A stretch of 64,000 bases of DNA from Histoplasma ohiense (lineage: Eukaryota > Ascomycota > Eurotiomycetes > Onygenales > Ajellomycetaceae), in NCBI GenBank assembly GCA_017607445.1, contig JAEVHH010000005.1:2361001-2425000 (forward strand), given 5' to 3'. Below are positions 1 to 9,816 of this stretch, in pieces. The first letter of the stretch is position 1; each line of letters begins with the position of its first letter. The notes under the pieces are model-generated. The model ran no database searches. It had not been told where the DNA came from and worked only from the letters and a program-made list of their open reading frames with translations. Position numbers and translations under genes: made by a program.

Positions 1-554
1 CTACAGACTCTCAAGAAAAATATGTTGAAGTGACAACATATCATTTGCAAAGACAGATCTGTGATATTTATAGAGAATCAGCATCATTCTGATAAATCTA
101 GCAACTGTCAAAACAAGAGAAAACAAGAGAAACAAACAGATTCAACTGAACAAATCAAGAAAGATAAATATAACTGAATGAAGAAGTATTCTCACTGTCA
201 TAAAAAGAGTTATATTGCAAATAATTGTTGAATGTTACACTTCAAAAAGCACAATCAAGTTCAATAAGCAAAAAATCAACAATCTCAATTGTAGAAGCAG
301 CTGCTGCATTGAGAATACAAACAACTAGACTATAAGATAAACAGTTATTGATGATGAATATATGAATACTGACAGAAGCAGAATGGGTGATGATGTGAAC
401 ACTAGTGAATTCTGATGCAGATGTGAACTTTGTGTTCCACATCTGAGCATCAAAATATTTCTCAAAGACAAAAGATAAACCAAAAGTAGTGGAAGCAGTT
501 GATAATCATAAGATTAAATCATATAAACAACAAAGAGCTGCAATGAAGATTATT
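1..554 (+). pseudogene. Gypsy-A fragment 1: gag nucleocapsid end (degenerate)
   Basis: This is the 5'-most visible piece of a Ty3/Gypsy polyprotein, entering from outside the window. Around 190-235 the + frame reads a degraded CCHC zinc knuckle (YSHCHKKSYIANNC). Tyr replaces the first Cys, Ser replaces the usual Gly and Tyr replaces the His, each explicable by one C/G-to-T/A transition; a TGA follows immediately. Stops interrupt the rest. The reading resumes at 2338, because the 18 bases at 537-554 are repeated there as the target duplication of the inserted LINE chimera. Assignment to the same element rests on that duplication and on continuous domain order downstream (RT at 2.7 kb, integrase at 7.4 kb). 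Confidence 0.6.
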
Positions 555-575
555 ATTATTATTCTTCAATTATAG

Positions 576-860
576 ATGTATACAGTCAGTGACTATGATA
601 TCTACCTGAAATACTTCAGAATTTTTCAAATCAAGAATATTCTAATATACAAAAACAATTTGACACATGCATTAACAGAATTTCAGCCCAGAATCAAACA
701 ACTATTCAAACTATTCAATCCAAAAATAAAATCAAAAGAATGTCAATGGGTTAGCACAACTCAACTTCAAAACAAAGGAAATAAATATTATAAAAGACAG
801 CAGCTATTAAAAATCAACAGAAAAGAAAAAACATTTGCAATGACTATTATCAACAAATAA
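576..860 (+). CDS. Antisense ORF in LINE 3' UTR (copy 1)
   Basis: This 94-codon open frame begins MYTVSDYDIYLKYFRIFQ and lies on the strand opposite the LINE, between the end of ORF2 (stop at 957) and the 3' tail. The same frame is open in the two other LINE 3' ends of this window (7057-6734 and 40362-40694), with mostly conservative differences. The sense ORF2 in those copies is broken. I recognise no domain. The peptide is Lys/Asn/Ile-rich, as expected of an A-rich strand, so openness may be a by-product of composition. It could also be a real antisense gene or simply conserved 3' UTR. Confidence 0.3.
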   Translation: MYTVSDYDIYLKYFRIFQIKNILIYKNNLTHALTEFQPRIKQLFKLFNPKIKSKECQWVSTTQLQNKGNKYYKRQQLLKINRKEKTFAMTIINK

Positions 861-956
861 TAAAGCAAACTGCTTGAAACAAATGAAAATTAACAATAAA
901 CAAAGTTAAAGAAAAGATCAAAATAAAATAAACAAAAACAACTGATCTAAATATCA

Positions 957-1588
957 TCAAATGACACTATTCAAAAAAGCTCTTGTAGCAATATTTGACT
1001 CATTTAAATATTCAATTAAGAACATATTTCCAGCTTTTGTATTGAATAACAAACTCAAACTTAACTGATTCAGTTGATACTTCTCTCTCAGTCTCAATCT
1101 TAGTTCTGAATACTTTGTACAAAATAACAGAAGATGCTCTGGATTTTCATATAACTGACAATCTGAATATAGATCATTTAAATCATCTTTAAACTTTGCT
1201 AAATATGATTTGAAATATTCATGTTCAAGCTTTAGCTGCATTATTGTAGCAAAAAGTTTCTTCTTACACTTTATTGAGCAAGTCTTCCACTTTGGCTTAG
1301 TTTCAAATCTGAAATAATGCACATTTTTTCTTTGCATGAATCAGATATTTTGTCACTTTTGTAAACATAATTCTCTTACTCTTCTTTTAATAAAAGATCA
1401 TGTTACAATTCTTTGACAGCAGACTTCTAACTCAGTGACTCTTTTTGCAGCTTTATCAGCCACTTCATTGCCATATATACCCATGTGAGCAGGCACCCAG
1501 TGAAGATGAATAGAACAATTGAGTGAGATTTTTCTTTGAATATTTTGAAGACTTTTCAAAATCAGCTCTAGCATTGACTGTCCACTGC
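957..1588 (-). pseudogene. Tad-like LINE ORF2, RNase H end and C-terminal Cys/His region (copy 1)
   Basis: The open part (1337 to 957) contains DCQLYENPEHLLLFC and ends in a ...ESNIATRAF...-type tail. This is the C-terminal block that follows RNase H in Tad1-type LINE ORF2 proteins (CxLYxxPEHLLLxC and LKExxIATR motifs). The stretch 1338-1588 corresponds to the end of RNase H. It matches 6021-6300 of copy 2 and carries in-frame stops. The sequence stops abruptly at about 1591, where the tRNA-headed module begins. A true ORF2 would extend more than 3 kb further upstream with RT and endonuclease domains, so this is only the 3' remnant. Confidence 0.75.
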
Positions 1589-2337
1589 TGACTATGTGGC
1601 TATTTCACACAGGATGCACCTTAAGCTAGTTACATATTATAACCCCTATAACCAACCGACCACCACATCCATCCTCTCGGGCCGCTTTAACTAGTTCTGG
1701 GGTTTCCAGCGGGGGTCCTAGTTAAGCACCACTGCCCACTCTAGGCATCACCATAGCCCAGAGCTTCCAGTTGCTGATCTCGGCCCATTGCCCCCTTGGC
1801 CTACCAACCAGCCGTCATGGCCTTGCCCCATGTAAGAGACTAATCATAGACTTACCCCACCCGATGATAACCCACTAATAGTGTTAGATGATCACTAGTG
1901 GACTCTGAATAGAGCATCTATCAAGATGTCCTGCTTGGCTTGCTACTATCTCTCTGATGAGACAGTCAATTGAATGGTTTTTAAAATCATTCTCTGTTGT
2001 TGAGATGGCCCCCTAGATGCTGGGGGCCTTGACAGATGCTAGTATGTATAAGCATTCTATACTCAACCCTCTGTAATCATCAGATCTTGCTTAGATCAGC
2101 ACTAGTGGCAGAGGGACTGCTTGACACTAATAAATGTGGCTTTCAGTGATCATCACCCTCATCACTGTCAAGCAGCACCTCTGTCAGCACTGTCTCACTA
2201 GACTTGACCTCTGATCACAGAAGTCTTCATGAGTAAGAAGTGACTCAAAATGAGATTTTATCAGCAGCAGAATTCAAATCTACAGCACATCTAACAGTGC
2301 TATCTTGAGTAACAGTCTTAACAACTGCGCCACATGG
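1589..2337 (-). ncRNA. tRNA-headed 749-nt module (copy 1)
   Basis: Read on the minus strand, the module starts with a tRNA-Leu-like sequence (2338-2267), continues with about 680 nt of unrecognised sequence, and ends ...ATAGTCA at the LINE junction. Its counterpart at 4265-5013 has the same length, and differences are mostly transitions. This copy keeps many CpG and CCC/GGG tracts (about 1640-1880), so it is much less mutated than its surroundings. It contains no ORF of note. It may be a long SINE, a Pol III-transcribed noncoding RNA copied by template switching, or the 5' leader of an otherwise deleted LINE. A short inverted repeat (CCACTAGTG.../...CACTATTAGTGG) lies in its middle. Confidence 0.65.
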
Positions 2338-2338
2338 G
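2267..2338 (-). tRNA. tRNA-Leu(CAA)-like head of the module (retroposed, not functional)
   Basis: On the minus strand the sequence starts GCCCATGTGGCGCAGTTG, which fits Pol III box A (TGGCGCAGTTG). An anticodon stem TGTTA/TAGCA closes the 7-nt loop CTCAAGA, with T33 and anticodon CAA. The T arm is GTAGA-TTTGAAT-TCTGC, which would be box B GATTCGAATTC before one CpG-to-TpG change. The variable region between the anticodon and T arms is long, as in class II tRNAs. The 3' acceptor strand does not pair with the 5' strand, so it is a tRNA-derived promoter head rather than a working tRNA gene. Confidence 0.7.
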
Positions 2339-2355
2339 CTGCAATGAAGATTATT

Positions 2356-4250
2356 GATGATGAATATATTCTCTGAGAAGGATTCCACCATTTCAAAGAG
2401 GCTGATATTAGTGAATATAATGTAATTTTGAGCATGTCATGATTGAAAGCTGTGAACTCTGATATCAATTGAATGTGAAGATGCTGAATCTATAGAAAAG
2501 CATTAAATATTAATCATATGCATCTGAATACTGTCAAAGAATTCACAACACTAATTGACAATGACAATATTATATTCACTGCCTTATCATTACAAGCTGT
2601 GAATGCAGCAACTGAGTCAAATATCCCAGATGATTATAAAGATTATCTTGATGTATTTTAAGAAGACATATCTGACACAGAACATGCATCTCATGATTAT
2701 GTTATAGATTTCAAATCTAGCAAGAAATTCTCATATCAATCAATATATAACTTATCATCTCAAGAACTCTCTGTTCTCTGAGAATATATCAAAAAAGTAT
2801 TAGAGAAGAATTGGATACATCTGTTCAAGAGCTCAGTCAGTATATCAGTATTATTCACATCAAAGAAAGATGAAACCCTGCATCTTTGCATGAATTATCA
2901 AGAATTGAATGAAATAATGATCAAGAATCAATATCCACTGCTCTTGATAAGTGAAATACTTGATAGATTAGCAGATGCCAAAATATATATGCAGCTGAAC
3001 CTTAGAGACATGTATCATAGAATTCACATACAAGCAGAGAATGAATGAAAAACAGCATTTTGAATATAATATGAATACTTTGAATATCTAGTTTTATCTT
3101 TTGAATTAATCAATGTCTCTGTGATCTTTTAATCTTATATCAACAAAGCTCTCAGTGATCTTTTAGACATATACTGCATGACTTATCTTGACAATATCAT
3201 AATCTATTCAAACACACTTGATGAACATATTGTCCATGTTAAGAATGTGCTGGAATGATTAAGATGATGGAGACTATATGCCAAACTTAGTAAGTGTACA
3301 TTCCATGCAACAGAAATTGGATTTTTGAGTTTTGTGGTTACCACACAGAGCATTACTGTTGAGAAACAATGCATCAACACAATTTTAGATTGATCAGAAC
3401 TGTGAACTATAAACAAATTGCAAACATTTCTAAAATTCATCAATTTCTATTGTCAATTCATATACAAGTTCTTGATAATAACAGCATCTCTGACTGAATT
3501 GTTAAAAGATTACAAAACAAAAAGAGAGAAGAATAATGCATCTGTTCAGTTAGACAAAAACTACAAGTATGCAATTTTGCAGTTAAAAGAATGCTTTACA
3601 AAAACATCATTGTTGATTCACTTTGATTTGCAGTGAAAACTTCATATAGAAACAGACAAATCTGATATTGCAATCATCACAGTAATATTACAATTAATGA
3701 ATAATGATCACTGACATCTGATTGTGTTTTGATCTAGAAAGCTCACAGAAGCAGAAAGACATTATCAAATATATGATTTAGAAATATTGCTGATTGTAGA
3801 AGCTTTCAGACAATGATATCACTATCTACATAATAACAGATACTCAATAACTGTTTTATCTGATCATATTAATCTCCAGTGCTTCATGACAATGAAGCAG
3901 CTAAATGAGTGTCAGATTTGTTGAATAAAAATGCTCTCAGTATTTGATTTTGAAATAGAGCACTGTTCTAAGAAAAATAATCCTGCAGATACATCAAGTT
4001 GTCATTCAGATTTTATAAAACACACAGCTTTTTTGACAGAGCTCTTTATTCTGCAAGAGAAGCTGCATAAGAGAATCTTTAAGTCACTAAAGACAAAAGA
4101 AAATACAAAGTTAGATCAATGTGTCAAAATAATACAAAAAAATCTGCAAGCTAATGAAAATTGTTGAGCAAAGAGATTTATAGTTGTTGATGACAACAAC
4201 TTCTGCAGAATAAAGAATGCATCTGTGGATGAGAACAAGATCACAGACAT
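2356..4250 (+). pseudogene. Gypsy-A fragment 2: protease end, reverse transcriptase, RNase H (degenerate)
   Basis: This continues the Gypsy-A polyprotein after the inserted chimera. Near 2420-2480 the frame reads an ILSMSWLKAVN-type block, the C-terminal end of a retropepsin. RT motifs follow from about 2700: fingers with FTSKKDETLHLCMNYQELN, then YLDNIIIYS near 3186-3210 (catalytic YLDD with the second Asp changed to Asn). The connection block KFINFYCQFIYKF is at about 3433-3471. RNase H motifs include an ETD near 3650, the SRKLTEAERHYQIYDLE block and SDHINLQ. At least a dozen in-frame stops are present, nearly all TGA where Arg or Trp is expected. The frame runs into the TSD at 4251 and resumes at 7098. 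Confidence 0.85.
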
Positions 4251-4264
4251 TACAGAATTAGATT

Positions 4265-4337
4265 GCCTGTGTGATGCAGTTGATAAGACTGTTACTCAAG
4301 ATAGCACTGTTAGATGTGCTGTAGATTTGAATTCTGC
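4265..4337 (+). tRNA. tRNA-Leu(CAA)-like head of the module, copy 2 (not functional)
   Basis: This is the same architecture as at 2267-2338. The anticodon stem TGTTA (4290-4294) and TAGCA (4302-4306) close loop CTCAAGA, with CAA at 4297-4299. The T arm is GTAGA-TTTGAAT-TCTGC (4321-4337). Box A is more damaged here (TGATGCAGTTG against TGGCGCAGTTG), consistent with G-to-A change at GG and CG. The 5' acceptor strand has no 3' partner. It sits exactly at the 5' end of the retroposon, directly after the TSD. Confidence 0.7.
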
Positions 4338-5013
4338 TGCTGATAAGATCTTATTTTGAGCCACTTCTTACTCATGAAGATCTCTGTGATCAGAGGTCAA
4401 GTCTAGTGAGACAGTGCTGACAGAGGTGCTACTTAACAGTGGTGAGAATGATGACTGCTGAAAGTCACACTCATTAGTGCCAAGCAGCCCCTCTGCCACT
4501 AGTGCTGATCTAAGCAAGATTCAATGATTACAGAGGGTTGAGTATAGAGTGCTTATACATACTAGCATTTGTCAAGGCCTCTGGCATCTAGAGAGTCATC
4601 TCAATAACAGAGAATGATTTTAAAAATCATTCAATTGACTGTCTCATCAGAGGAATAGTAGCAAGTCAAACAGAACACTCTGATAGACACTCTATTCAGA
4701 GTCCACTAGTGATCATCTAACACTATTAGTGGATTATCATTGAATGGGGTAAGTCTATGGTTAGTCTCTTACACAGAGCAAGGCCACAACAGCTGGTTGG
4801 TAGATCAAGAGGGCAATGAGTCAAGATCAGCAACTGAAAGCTCTGAGCTATGGTGATGTCTAGAGTGGGCAGTGGCACTTAACTAGAACCCTCAGCTGGA
4901 AACCCCAGAACTAGTTAAAGCGGCCCAAGAGGACGGACGTGGTGGTCGGTTGGTTATAGAGGTAAAATGTAACTAGCTTAAGGTGCATCCTGTGTGGAGT
5001 AGCCATGTAGTCA
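4265..5013 (+). ncRNA. tRNA-headed 749-nt module (copy 2)
   Basis: This is the counterpart of 1589-2337 in the opposite genomic orientation, with the same length and the same 3' end (...GTAGTCA). Differences from copy 1 are mainly C/T and G/A. Only a few CpGs remain, around 4915-4950. Beyond the tRNA-like head I recognise no gene or known SINE family. The sequence contains no terminal poly(A); the 3' tail needed for retroposition is supplied by the fused LINE. Confidence 0.65.
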
Positions 5014-6653
5014 TTCAGTTAAACCAAAAAATTCAGTTAGATGACTTGGTGTCTGATTAGATTCTCAGTTAAATTTTAAATCTCATATTCAGATCAAAGT
5101 TGCAAGTGTTGAAAGAATCTTAAACAGTATTTTAAGACTTTCAAATACTGAAAGAGGCTTGTCTTTTCAAGCAATGAGACAATTATATATTGCTTGTATA
5201 ACCTCTGTTTCAGACTTTGCAGTTCAAATATAGTGGAAAAATCAAAAGAGTTTTGTAGAAAGATTTCAAAAGCTTCAAAATTCAGCTTTAAGAAAAATCT
5301 TGAGAGTATTTAAAATCTCTTCAATTAAAATCATGAAGATTGAAGCCTCTCTATCACCATCACAAGTGAGATTTGATAAAAACTGTATGAATTATACTCT
5401 CAGAATTATGAAGTTATATTCTAATCTTCAATTAGAAAAAGAGTCTCAAGTTCTTTTTCAAGTGAATCAACTGAAATAGATCTGAATTGAGAGTCTTATC
5501 TTGATTGAAATGAAATAAATTCATCTGATAATTCAACATCTGTGCAAAGAAAGAAGATACCATCTCAGTTATTTAGAATTTACTCCATGATTAAAGATAA
5601 TTTCTCTAGTTTAAATGTGGAGAAAGTGGTTTTTGAAAATCTCTCTCCTTGAAAGAAAGATCTTGCCAGTCTTATTGATTTAAATATTAGTCAACTTTCA
5701 AAAGAAGATCAGACTGAACAACATCTAAATCTTCTAAAACAAATGAGAAACAAAGCAATTCTTATCTACACTGATGACTCAAAATGTGAGAAAACAGGCA
5801 ATCTTGGAGCTGGAATAGCATATTCAGAAAATGATAAAAACTATATTCTTGATTCTTAGCAAATTTGAAAAGAGTTAGAAGTTTTTAATGCTGAATTATT
5901 TGCAATTTCAAGAGCTTTCAAATTGATTGAAATGAAGATTGAACAATGGAAAAGATTTGAGCATATTTGAATATTCTCTGATAGTCAAGCTGAGCTTAAA
6001 AGACTTCAAAGTAATAAAATCAGCAGTGGACAGTCAATACTAGAGCTGATTTTGAAAAGTCTTCAAAATATTCAAAAAAAATGTCATTCAATTATTCTAT
6101 TCATCTTCACTGAGTGTCTGCTCACATGAGTATATATGGCAATGAAATGACTGATGAAGCTGCAAAAAAAGCAACTGAATTAGAAGTCAGCTTTCAAAAA
6201 ATTGTAACATGGACTTTTATTAAGAGGAAAATAAGAGAATCATGTTTGCAAAAATGACAAGATATCTGGTTTTTACAAAGAAAGAGTGTACATTATTCCA
6301 GGTTTGAAACTAAGCCAAAATGAAAAACTTGCTTAATAAAATGTAAAAAGAAACTTTTTGCTACAACAATGCAGCTAAAGCTTGAACATGATTATTTTAA
6401 ATCATATTTAACAAAAATTAGAAATGATTTAGATGACTTATGTTCAGATTGTCAGTTATATGAAAACCCAGAACATCTTCTTTTACTTTGTACAAAGTAT
6501 ACAGAGTTAAGATTGAGATTGAGAGAGAAGTTTGAATTGAGACAGTTAAATTTAAAACTTTTATTCAATACAAAAACTGGAAATGAATTCTTGATGAAAT
6601 ATTTGAAAGAATCAAATATTGCAACAAGATTTCAATTGAATAGCTTGATCTGA
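5014..6653 (+). pseudogene. Tad-like LINE ORF2: RT C-terminus, RNase H, C-terminal block (copy 2)
   Basis: From about 5030 the frame shows the post-RT region of Tad1-type ORF2: a WLGV-LDSQLNFKSH-type block with stops, then NTERGLSFQAMRQLYIACI and SDFAVQI-W. RNase H follows, with acidic motifs IYTDDSK (about 5760-5785), FNAELFAI (about 5885-5910) and FSDSQAE (about 5975-5995). The segment 6369-6653 is open and contains DCQLYENPEHLLLLC and LKESNIATR. Several TGA/TAG stops and frame losses break the upstream part. The 5' portion (endonuclease and most of RT) was never copied in: the junction with the module is at 5013/5014. Confidence 0.85.
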
Positions 6654-6733
6654 TAATAAACTCAATTTTTTCCTTTTTCTTTTGTTTCTATATATTTACT
6701 TTAATTTTTGTTTTTGTTTTTATTTTTATTTTG

Positions 6734-7057
6734 TTACTTTGAAATTTGTTTCATTTTGATTATTTTGATTTTGTTTTGTTTTGAGAAGTTTGATTTGTGA
6801 ATGATTTTTTTTTTCTTTTCTTTTAATAGCTGCTGTTTTGTTATAATTTTTATTTTATTTGTTTTAAATTGAATGTACTGATCTATTGTCATTCTTTTGA
6901 CATTCTTTCTTATATTGAATTGTTTGAATAGTTGTTTGATTCTGGGCTGGAATTCTGCTATTGCATGTATTAAATTGACTTTGTATATTAGCTTATTCTT
7001 AAGTTGAAAAATCCTGAAATATTTCAGATAGATGTCATAGTCACTGACTGCATACAT
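6734..7057 (-). CDS. Antisense ORF in LINE 3' UTR (copy 2)
   Basis: This 107-codon open frame begins MYAVSDYDIYLKYFRIFQ and is homologous to the frames at 576-860 and 40362-40694. It is convergent with the LINE ORF2 that ends at 6653. The N-terminal ~55 residues are well conserved among the three copies. The C-terminal part is a Lys/Ile-rich low-complexity tail that differs between them. No domain is recognised. It may only reflect a conserved 3' UTR read on its T-poor strand. Confidence 0.3.
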   Translation of the reverse strand: MYAVSDYDIYLKYFRIFQLKNKLIYKVNLIHAIAEFQPRIKQLFKQFNIRKNVKRMTIDQYIQFKTNKIKIITKQQLLKEKKKKIIHKSNFSKQNKIKIIKMKQISK

Positions 7058-7097
7058 CTATAATAGAAGAAGAATAATAATAATACAGAATTAGATT

Positions 7098-8645
7098 TAG
7101 AGACTCTGATGCTATGAATTCTAGCTGTCAAGATATTTGAGTCTGAGACAGTCTATTGCAAAAAGATAGCTGAATCTATCATCAAACTCTTACTGCAGAT
7201 TTAGAATAGAGACATCAACACATCTGAACTTTACAGAAGACTAGAGATGAGTGACACTAGTATAGATAATCATTCAATCTGAGCAGTAGATAAAGATGAT
7301 CTGCTCAGAAAAGATGATAAAGTCTATATACTGCAAGACAAGATCATAAGACATGAAATAATGAAAATGAATCACAATGATTTCCAAGATGACCATTTTG
7401 AATGTGACAAAACCATTGAAGCAATCAAATGCAAGTACTTATGACATGATATGAGTGATGAGATTGCAGAATATGTGAGAACTTGTGATGTTTATCAATG
7501 TATCAAGATATCACAGCACAAGTCATATAGATTGCTACAATCACATTCAATGTCAGATAAGAAATGGTATACAATTAGTATGAACTTTATTAAAGATCTG
7601 TCAGATAATAAAAAGAGAAGTCAAATCTATAATACTATTGTCATATTTGTTGATTTATTCATCAAATAAGTCATAATTGTGTCCACATCTTCAGAGCTAG
7701 ATGTAGAAGAACTCACAGATATTATTGTATGAAGAATTGTGAAGAACTTTAATCTATCTGTGAACATTATTAGCAACTGAGATTCATTAATAAATAGCAA
7801 GTTTTGATCAACATTATGTTATCTGCTTCATATTCAATGAAAATTATCAACAGCTTTCCACCCACAAATCAATGATCAGACAGAACAATTGAATCAGATG
7901 ATTGAACATTATCTTCACACATATTGCAGCTATCAACAAAATAATTGAATAGAATGAATTTCTCTGACACAATGAGTATATAACAACATCTTCCACACAT
8001 CAATAAAAATGACATCATCTGAAGTGATGATCAGCCGATCAACTGAACTTCACATAGACATGAAACCCCCAAGCACAGATGTGTCAAAATTGATGATGAA
8101 ACAAGTGAATTGAATGAAGTAAGTGGAGAACAAGATCTGAGAATGTCTGAAAGCTGTCAAAACAGCTGAGAAAAAATATTATGATCAGTATCATATATCA
8201 AAAAGCTTTAAGATAGAGAACTGAATAATGCTGTGTGCAAAAAATATATTCATCTTACAATTCTCACCCAAACTAGATCATCAATTTTTGAGTCTCTTTC
8301 AAATAATTGATATCCATGATATGCAGATGTACAAACTGAAACTCATATTATAATATAAAGAAATTCATCTCATATTTCATGTTTCTCTTCTCAAATCATA
8401 TCATACATGCAACAGACAAATCTCACAAGCAGAACTGATAATTATAGATGTGCAAGAGAAATGAAAAGTTGAAGCTATATTAGACAAGCATCAGTACTGC
8501 AGTCAAACACAATATCTTGTTAAATAAAAGAATTGTACAGACACAGATAATTCTTGAGAACTTGAGAAGAACTTGATAAACAGTCAGAAGTACTTGAAAC
8601 AATTTAATAAAATCTATCAGAAGTCAGTCAGTAAACAAAAATGAA
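7098..8645 (+). pseudogene. Gypsy-A fragment 3: integrase and chromodomain (degenerate)
   Basis: The polyprotein resumes after copy 2 of the chimera. The HHCC integrase zinc domain is at about 7355-7510 (...HNDFQDDHF...CDVYQC). The catalytic core starts at WYTISMNFIKDL (about 7565) and continues through VDLFIK and [13 protein letters not shown]. The C-terminal region contains FHVSLLKSY (about 8376-8405). A chromodomain follows (KVEAILDKHQY...YLVK-KN, about 8465-8535), in which the Trp of the aromatic cage region is TAA/TGA in places. The element is therefore a chromovirus. Stops are again mainly TGA. I did not find a convincing LTR for Gypsy-A. Confidence 0.85.
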
Positions 8646-8681
8646 GAAGATGATGATGATTACTGAATATATTTATTTCAC

Positions 8682-9816
8682 TCAGAGATTAAAAAACAGA
8701 TCTGTCTCAGCTTCATCAGTGTCTTTTGAGAAATTGTCATCAAAACAAATCTGCTTATTATTCTTGATTTTCTCAACTGATGAAGCATGATGTTTCAACA
8801 ATGACTTGAAAGCTGCAACTGATGATGTAGTCACTGAAATCTCATCAATCACTGTTTCAACTGAAGTCTCAGAAGAATCATTTTGTTGAATTTTATGAAT
8901 CTTCACAGCAAAGAATTTAACCACTGCAGTCACAGCACTCTGCAAAATATTAATATTCAAAATGTTCACATCAGTGACAATTAGATTCTCAGCAGTATTG
9001 ATAATCATCTGAGTCAATTCAATGACATCTGCTGACATCTAATACAAGTTAATGTTATATACTGTAAAACATCTGAATAATAACTTATTGAAATACAAGT
9101 ATATTTCATCACTGAGCAGTGCTTGCATTTTTTGCATCAACTCTCAGCAGACTCACAATGATGATGAAGAGATGTTGTCAAATATTGAATACAATGACAG
9201 CAATATACTGCTGTGTTTCTTTCTAACACTTCAACAGAATTATTCACTTTCTCATCTTTGTCTATATTATTGATCAACTCAAGTAACATATCAAGATCTT
9301 GACTCAGTGAGAATGATACTGATGTAATAGCAGAATATGAAAACATATTTTCTGAAATACTGCTATAATTGAATGCCATACTCTGCTGTGACAACAGATT
9401 ATCAGAGTTTATATAGAATTCTAGAATCTCATCTATATCTTTGTAGATCTGTATGTCAAGTACAAATCTTACAACAACAGTTTGATACATGACAAATCTC
9501 TCATCTGAAACTTTGTCAGAGAGCAGCATCTTGTAAAATTCATTGATCAAAGATTGACTGATTTTGTGAAAGTACTCAGATATCTATAATCTATTAGTAT
9601 TCATAACAATCTTAATTTAAGAAAACTTACAGCAGCACAACTTCTATTTGATATATAGCAGATATGACAGTGTATCTGTTCATTATTCACAAAGTAAGAA
9701 TATACTGAAGAGTTCTGCAATCTCTTCAGACAATCCAAGTAAATGCTCTTGATAGCAGACAGTATATCACTCTTTATAGACTCTGAATCAGCAATGGAAA
9801 CAGCTGGTTCTGACAT
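8682..9816 (-). pseudogene. Unrecognised gene with a clean intron, antisense downstream of Gypsy-A
   Basis: Three open blocks lie in series on the minus strand: 9816-9649, 9601-9137 and 9038-8682. The first junction is a textbook small fungal intron (9648-9602, 47 nt). It has donor GTAAGT, branch-like ATACTAAT and acceptor TTATAG, and it joins ...SCAA to ISEYFHK... in frame. The protein has a Cys-rich centre (CHIC; CCHC...HHHC...CKKCKHC) interrupted by one TGA in a likely Arg codon near 9137. An acidic Ser/Thr-rich C-terminal block (MSADVIELTQ...) follows. The second junction (about 9136-9039) has an acceptor (TATTAG) but I could not settle its donor. I recognise no family. It could be a host-derived gene, an accessory ORF of Gypsy-A, or part of another repeat. 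Confidence 0.45.

Larger units (their letters stand above)
549..2337 (-). mobile_element. tRNA-headed LINE chimera, copy 1 (1.79 kb)
   Basis: This is a single retroposed unit in minus orientation. Its 3' end is the (ATT)n/(AAT)n tail at 549-565, followed by the 3' UTR and the ORF2 C-terminal region of a Tad-like LINE (to about 1591). It is then joined to a ~749-nt module (1589-2337) that starts with a tRNA-like sequence. The flanks carry an 18-bp direct repeat, GCTGCAATGAAGATTATT (537-554 and 2338-2355), typical of target-primed reverse transcription. The junction shows a 3-bp overlap (TCA) shared by module and LINE. A second chimera at 4265-7083 has the same head and tail but a longer LINE part. 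The unit is non-autonomous: it lacks endonuclease and most of the reverse transcriptase. Confidence 0.85.
4265..7083 (+). mobile_element. tRNA-headed LINE chimera, copy 2 (2.82 kb)
   Basis: This retroposon in + orientation is flanked by the exact 14-bp direct repeat TACAGAATTAGATT (4251-4264 and 7084-7097). It begins with the tRNA-Leu-like head, carries the 749-nt module to 5013, then about 2.07 kb of Tad-like LINE sequence (end of RT, RNase H, C-terminal Cys/His block, 3' UTR). It ends in an AATAATAATA tail. Removing it together with one repeat rejoins the Gypsy-A frame (...ITELD / LETLML...). The LINE part starts about 1 kb further 5' than in copy 1, yet the module ends at the same base in both, so these are independent events. 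Confidence 0.88.

Noticed and set aside
2267..2338. Functional tRNA-Leu gene
   Set aside because: The acceptor 3' strand does not pair, there is no terminator, box B is mutated, and the sequence sits at the 5' end of a retroposon.
549..7083. Apparent giant inverted repeat (LINE-module ... module-LINE) around Gypsy-A
   Set aside because: Each arm has its own target-site duplication and different LINE length, so it is two independent retroposon insertions in opposite orientation, not a palindrome or a composite transposon.
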